A model generated the notes under the pieces. It searched no databases. It saw only the letters and a program-made list of their open reading frames with translations, and was not told the DNA's origin. DNA of 23,532 bases from an uncultured Collinsella sp. (lineage in GTDB: Bacteria > Actinomycetota > Coriobacteriia > Coriobacteriales > Coriobacteriaceae): contig USHA01000026.1 in assembly GCA_900554325.1 (NCBI GenBank), positions 1-23,532 of the forward strand. The letters run 5' to 3'. Of this stretch, positions 20,949 to 23,532 are shown in pieces; position 1 is the stretch's first letter, and each line of letters opens with the position of its first letter. The translations under genes were made by a program, and so were the position numbers.

Positions 20949-21422
20949 ATGGATAACTTTATGAAAGGTCGCAACGGCGCCGACGAACTCACCATCGTGC
21001 TCGGCTTTTTCGGCATCATCCTCGCGATGATCGGGTCGCTCGCACATTTCCAGTGGCTCAGCTGGATCGCCATCGCCGTCATCGTGATCGGCGTGCTGCG
21101 CGGCCTGTCCAAGAACGTCGACGCACGCCGCAAGGAGAACGAGACCTTTGTCGTCGCGACCGCGAACGTCCCCGGTCTGGGCAAGTTCGTCGCCAGCTTG
21201 GGCGGCGGGGCCGCAGCGGCCAGCACCTCACGCGCGGCCGGCACCAGTAAGGAAGACTTTGAGCGTGCCAAGCGCACGGCCAAGAAGATGTGGAAGGGTC
21301 GCAAGACTACGGCATACCTCAAGTGCCCCAACTGCGGACAGATGCTCTCCGTCCCCAAGGGCAAGGGCAAGATTCGCGTCACCTGCCCCAAGTGCCACGC
21401 CAAGATGGAGACGCGCTCCTAG
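20949..21422 (+). CDS. Membrane protein with C-terminal zinc ribbon, function unknown
   Basis: The 157-aa protein has two hydrophobic helices (about 14-32 and 35-52), a basic linker, a Gly/Ala-rich flexible stretch (83-98), and a C-terminal zinc ribbon, CPNCGQMLSVPKGKGKIRVTCPKCHAKM, with Cys126, 129, 146 and 149. The start ATG is preceded by GAGAGG. The same layout (two membrane helices plus a CxxC...CxxC ribbon) occurs in uncharacterised actinobacterial proteins; I know of no function. It is flanked by REP-like repeats on both sides and is probably a single-gene unit ended by the terminator at 21483. Confidence 0.8.
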   Translation: MDNFMKGRNGADELTIVLGFFGIILAMIGSLAHFQWLSWIAIAVIVIGVLRGLSKNVDARRKENETFVVATANVPGLGKFVASLGGGAAAASTSRAAGTSKEDFERAKRTAKKMWKGRKTTAYLKCPNCGQMLSVPKGKGKIRVTCPKCHAKMETRS

Positions 21423-21433
21423 CGCCCGCACGC

Positions 21434-21458
21434 GGGACAAATTAATCAGGTTTGTCCC
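21434..21458. repeat. Small REP-like hairpin after the zinc-ribbon gene
   Basis: GGGACAAA/TTTGTCCC (21434-21441 and 21451-21458) encloses TTAATCAGG. The GGGACA...TTAATC pattern resembles the core of the 20803-20903 units, suggesting the same repeat family. Confidence 0.55.
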
Positions 21459-21482
21459 AAAATCTGAAGTATTTGTTCGATA

Positions 21483-21519
21483 AAAAAGCCGAGGCCTCGT
21501 GTTGAGACCTCGGCTTTTT
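21483..21519. terminator. Bidirectional terminator between the zinc-ribbon and amidohydrolase genes
   Basis: AAAAAGCCGAGG/CCTCGGCTTTTT (21483-21494 and 21508-21519) is a perfect 12-bp stem with flanking T runs on both strands, lying between convergent genes. Confidence 0.92.
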
Positions 21520-21573
21520 GCATGCGGCAACAGAATGTGACGATGAAGCCATCGCCCCCTGTCACGCCGGAGC

Positions 21574-22944
21574 CTACGCCACGCCGTCGCGGGCGAGTTC
21601 CTCGGCCAGTGCCTCGGCAGGCATGGCCATAATGGCATCGAGCTCGGCGTCAACCTCGGGGATGCGCTTCACCTTTAGCTTGCGCGCCAGGTTGCCGCGA
21701 CACATCACGTGCATCGGCTCACGCAGGGCCGACAGGTCATCCAGAGGATTCTCGCGCGTCACCAAAATGTCGGCCGCCTTGCCGCACTCGATCGTGCCGG
21801 TCTCGTTGCCCAGGCCCAGCAGCTCGGCATTGATCTGCGTGGCCGTGTGCAGCGCAAAGGCATTGCTCACGCCGACGTACTTGGCAAAGTACGCCACCTC
21901 GCGCCACATGTCGTACTGCGTCACAAACGGGCAGCTCGAGTCCGTGCCCAGGCCCACCTTAACGCCGGCATCCAGGGCAGCGCGAGCACTTTCGATAATG
22001 CCCGAGCACACGATGTCACCGTTCTTCTTTTGCGTATCGGTCGAATGGGTCTTCTCCGGATCGAGCAGTACAAACGGCAACGCCGGACTGATCGTGCAGG
22101 TCACGCTCGGTGCGCGCCCCTCGAGCTGCGTACCCGCGGTGCCGCGATACAGGTCCAAGATCTCGGGCATCATCGGAGCGCCATGCTCGATCGTGTCGAC
22201 ACCGGCCTGAAGCGCGGCCTTTACGCCCTCAGTGCTCTCGACATGGGCCATAACCGGAAGGCCAACCTCGTGTGCCGCCTTACACGCCGCCGCAGCGACA
22301 TCAACCGGCATGCGCAGCACGCCTGGCTCGCCCACCTCGGTCGCATCGAACACGCCGCCCGTCACGAACAACTTGATGACGTCGGCACCGCGTGCATACA
22401 GGTCGCGCACCTGCTCGACCGCCTCGGCGGGAGTATTGGCCACCTGCGCGAACAGACCCGCGCCGTGGCCGCCCGGCACCGTAACGCCCGTGCCCGGCGC
22501 CACCAGGCGCGGTCCCTGGTACTTACCGGCGTCGATGGCGTTGCGCACGGCAATATCGGCAAACAGCGGGTCGCCCGCGCCGCGCACCGTGGTCACGCCA
22601 CTTGCCAGCTGTTGCTGGGCGCTGCCTTTGAGGATATGGCGGACGATGGCGCGGCCCACGGGATTATCGAGCTTTTTCATGAGCGATCCTGCATCGCCTG
22701 CCGAGACCGGCTTGCCCGAGCCGCACAGATGCACGTGCATATTGATGAGGCCCGGCATGAGGTACGCACCGGCCAGGTCGATGACCTCGGCACCCGCAGG
22801 CGCCTGCGCCACGGCACTCGGGCCGATCCACGTAATGACGCCGCGCTCAACTGCCACAGCCATATCGGGCTGCGGCTCCATATGCTCCGAACCATCCAGA
22901 ACGGTCGCATTGATAAACAACGTGGGACGATCGGCAGACGCCAT
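21574..22944 (-). CDS. Metal-dependent amidohydrolase (COG1228-type, prolidase/imidazolonepropionase-like)
   Basis: The 456-aa protein has the amidohydrolase TIM-barrel set: PGLINMHVHL (HxH at 70-72), DVIKLFVTGG with Lys191 as probable carboxylated metal bridge, VMAHVES (His234), TIEHG (His254) and GLGTDSS (Asp335), plus the C-terminal IECGKAADILVTRENPLDDLSAL that completes the beta-sandwich. Such two-metal enzymes cleave C-terminal Arg/Lys/Pro dipeptides, N-acyl amino acids or cyclic amides; substrate cannot be told. ATG 22944 follows GGGGAGGAG, fixing the start over one 11 codons upstream. No signal peptide is present. A 7+2+7 dyad lies just upstream of the ribosome site and may control it. 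Confidence 0.9.
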   Translation of the reverse strand: MASADRPTLFINATVLDGSEHMEPQPDMAVAVERGVITWIGPSAVAQAPAGAEVIDLAGAYLMPGLINMHVHLCGSGKPVSAGDAGSLMKKLDNPVGRAIVRHILKGSAQQQLASGVTTVRGAGDPLFADIAVRNAIDAGKYQGPRLVAPGTGVTVPGGHGAGLFAQVANTPAEAVEQVRDLYARGADVIKLFVTGGVFDATEVGEPGVLRMPVDVAAAACKAAHEVGLPVMAHVESTEGVKAALQAGVDTIEHGAPMMPEILDLYRGTAGTQLEGRAPSVTCTISPALPFVLLDPEKTHSTDTQKKNGDIVCSGIIESARAALDAGVKVGLGTDSSCPFVTQYDMWREVAYFAKYVGVSNAFALHTATQINAELLGLGNETGTIECGKAADILVTRENPLDDLSALREPMHVMCRGNLARKLKVKRIPEVDAELDAIMAMPAEALAEELARDGVA

Positions 22945-22969
22945 ATCGGACTCCTCCCCCTCAATTAAC

Positions 22970-22985
22970 ATGAACATTTGTTCAT
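22970..22985. promoter_or_regulatory. Palindromic candidate operator upstream of the amidohydrolase gene
   Basis: ATGAACA-TT-TGTTCAT is a 7+2+7 inverted repeat 26 bp before the start codon. On the minus strand GATAAT (complement of 22984-22989) touches it and could be the -10, so a bound repressor would block the transcription start. Candidate binders include TetR- or GntR-type proteins; none is in the window. Confidence 0.5.
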
Positions 22986-23045
22986 TATCACCTAGTCCAG
23001 TAGGGCTGCTGCAGACATATCGGCTAACGGAGAAAGGAGGGGAAT

Positions 23046-23111
23046 ATGAGGGAGGACGGGAGTCGATGCAGCCCTTCCCCAGCGGTGCCTACAAAACATC
23101 TCAATCTGTAA
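23046..23111 (+). CDS. Possible 21-aa small ORF leading into the repeat array
   Basis: AAAGGAGG (23033-23040) stands five nt before ATG 23046, a near-perfect ribosome site. The frame encodes MREDGSRCSPSPAVPTKHLNL and stops at TAA 23109-23111, inside the first 15-nt repeat. No domain or homolog is recognised. It might be a leader ORF for a transcript through the array, or chance. Confidence 0.3.
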   Translation: MREDGSRCSPSPAVPTKHLNL

Positions 23112-23315
23112 CAGGAGAACCGTCTTTGAGCCTCCAGATGTTACAGAACAAGATCTTTCGGTCGCATACCCACCCTTTATCTCAATCTGTAACAGATAGA
23201 CCGGTTTTCAGCAGCTAGATGTTACAGATTGAGACATTCGGTCGAGGCCGCACTTGTTCATCTCAATCTGTAACAATTACGGGCCCAAACAGCCCCAAGA
23301 TGTTACAGACCGAGA
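23099..23315. repeat. Array of six alternating-orientation 15-nt repeats (three 55-nt stem-loops, 81-bp period)
   Basis: TCTCAATCTGTAACA occurs identically at 23099, 23180 and 23261. Its inverted form, TGTTACAGA followed by 3 variable nt and AGA, occurs at 23139, 23220 and 23301; the 23220 copy is a perfect 15-nt complement. Each pair makes a 55-nt stem-loop. Units repeat every 81 bp exactly and single arms every 40/41 bp, with 25-nt loops and 26-nt spacers that are largely unique. TTCGGTCG recurs early in both 26-nt spacers, which points to origin by tandem duplication. No cas gene is present. The array starts 9 nt beyond the stop of the DUF559-like gene. Confidence 0.92.
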
Positions 23316-23324
23316 CAAACCCTC

Positions 23325-23532
23325 TCAGCGCCCATACCACTGACGCTTCCATTCCTTAGCCAGATCCGCCTGTTGCGGAATACCCGCCAGCCTCATCTTC
23401 TCGACCAGCTTCCCCGGATTCTTGAGCTCGTTAAACGTAAACCGAAGCACCTTATGCCCGAGCATTGTCAGATGAGATTCCCGCTGACGCTCTGCCACGA
23501 ATGGGTCAACCGACTCCCGACCCTCGCCGTTC
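23325..23532 (-). CDS. C-terminal part of a DUF559-like (Vsr/AbiEi-type endonuclease fold) protein
   Basis: The minus-strand frame comes in from the right edge and stops at TGA (23325-23327), giving 68 residues. The stretch ERQRESHLTMLGHKVLRFTFNEL (about 14-36) resembles the C-terminal strand-helix of DUF559 / Vsr-like endonuclease domains (typically D-x-x-R-x-x-x-L-x-x-x-G-x-x-V-x-R-F-T-x-x-E-L), which occur as stand-alone nucleases or fused to AbiEi-like antitoxin domains. The catalytic Asp/Glu residues normally found earlier in the domain would lie outside the window. The gene would be transcribed directly into the repeat array. The family call rests on a short segment, so it is moderate. 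Confidence 0.55.
   Translation of the reverse strand, partial: NGEGRESVDPFVAERQRESHLTMLGHKVLRFTFNELKNPGKLVEKMRLAGIPQQADLAKEWKRQWYGR

Noticed and set aside
23099..23315. A true CRISPR array
   Set aside because: Repeats are 15 nt and alternate in orientation, spacers are 25-26 nt, there are only three units, and no cas gene is visible. It is reported as an inverted-repeat array.

Overview
The window is high-GC, gene-dense bacterial DNA. Gene content suggests a Gram-positive, fermentative gut actinobacterium of the Coriobacteriia, most like Collinsella: an LPxTG-anchored C69 dipeptidase, an ECF-type tryptophan transporter, Pta/AckA acetate metabolism, Glf for galactofuranose, and strong AAGGAGG ribosome binding sites. 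The genus is an inference from general resemblance, not from a search.

Layout. 1-2492 (+): end of a TrmA/RlmD-like RNA methyltransferase, a DJ-1/PfpI protein overlapping maf by 4 bp, then a P1 (DmpA-type) self-processing peptidase. 2493-2868: no gene, but two large nested palindromes and a scrap of a glycosyltransferase 3' end. 2869-5095 (-): glf and an overlapping GT2 glycosyltransferase. 5327-6307 (+): pta. 6308-6743: a third nested palindrome and no recognisable gene. 6744-9265 (-): two tandem acetate kinase paralogs. 9368-11557 (-): a lower-GC LysR-MFS pair. 11599-13744 (-): xseA, xseB and a HIT protein. 13860-15762 (-): a membrane zinc metallopeptidase and RNase D. 15861-16881 (+): a lipid kinase followed by a 30-aa membrane peptide. 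17176-19121 (+): the LPxTG C69 dipeptidase, with its signal peptide out of frame. 19200-20093 (+): promoter, a leader peptide with three consecutive Trp codons, a terminator, and a TrpP-like tryptophan transporter S component. 20261-20802 (+): CopZ-like chaperone and CsoR-like repressor. 20803-21519: a cluster of 33-34-nt REP-like units, a zinc-ribbon membrane protein, another small hairpin and a terminator. 21574-22944 (-): amidohydrolase. 23099-23315: a regular array of six alternating-orientation 15-nt repeats, 9 nt past the stop of a partial DUF559-like nuclease gene (-) that runs off the window.

Four results stand out. (1) The alternating inverted-repeat array beside the nuclease-like gene has arm starts 40/41 nt apart and an 81-bp unit, with unique 25-26-nt spacers. 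(2) A complete tryptophan attenuator (leader peptide, pairing segments, UUCG-capped terminator) precedes a transporter gene and not a biosynthetic operon. (3) Several intergenic regions carry nested palindromes: long, perfect or near-perfect outer arms around an inner hairpin, with unrelated sequence each time. (4) A frameshift separates an SD-equipped signal peptide start from the mature cell-wall dipeptidase.

Genes that plausibly work together: pta with the acetate kinases (acetyl-CoA to acetate plus ATP), glf with the GT2 enzyme (galactofuranose-containing glycan), xseA with xseB (exonuclease VII), and copZ-like with csoR-like (copper handling).
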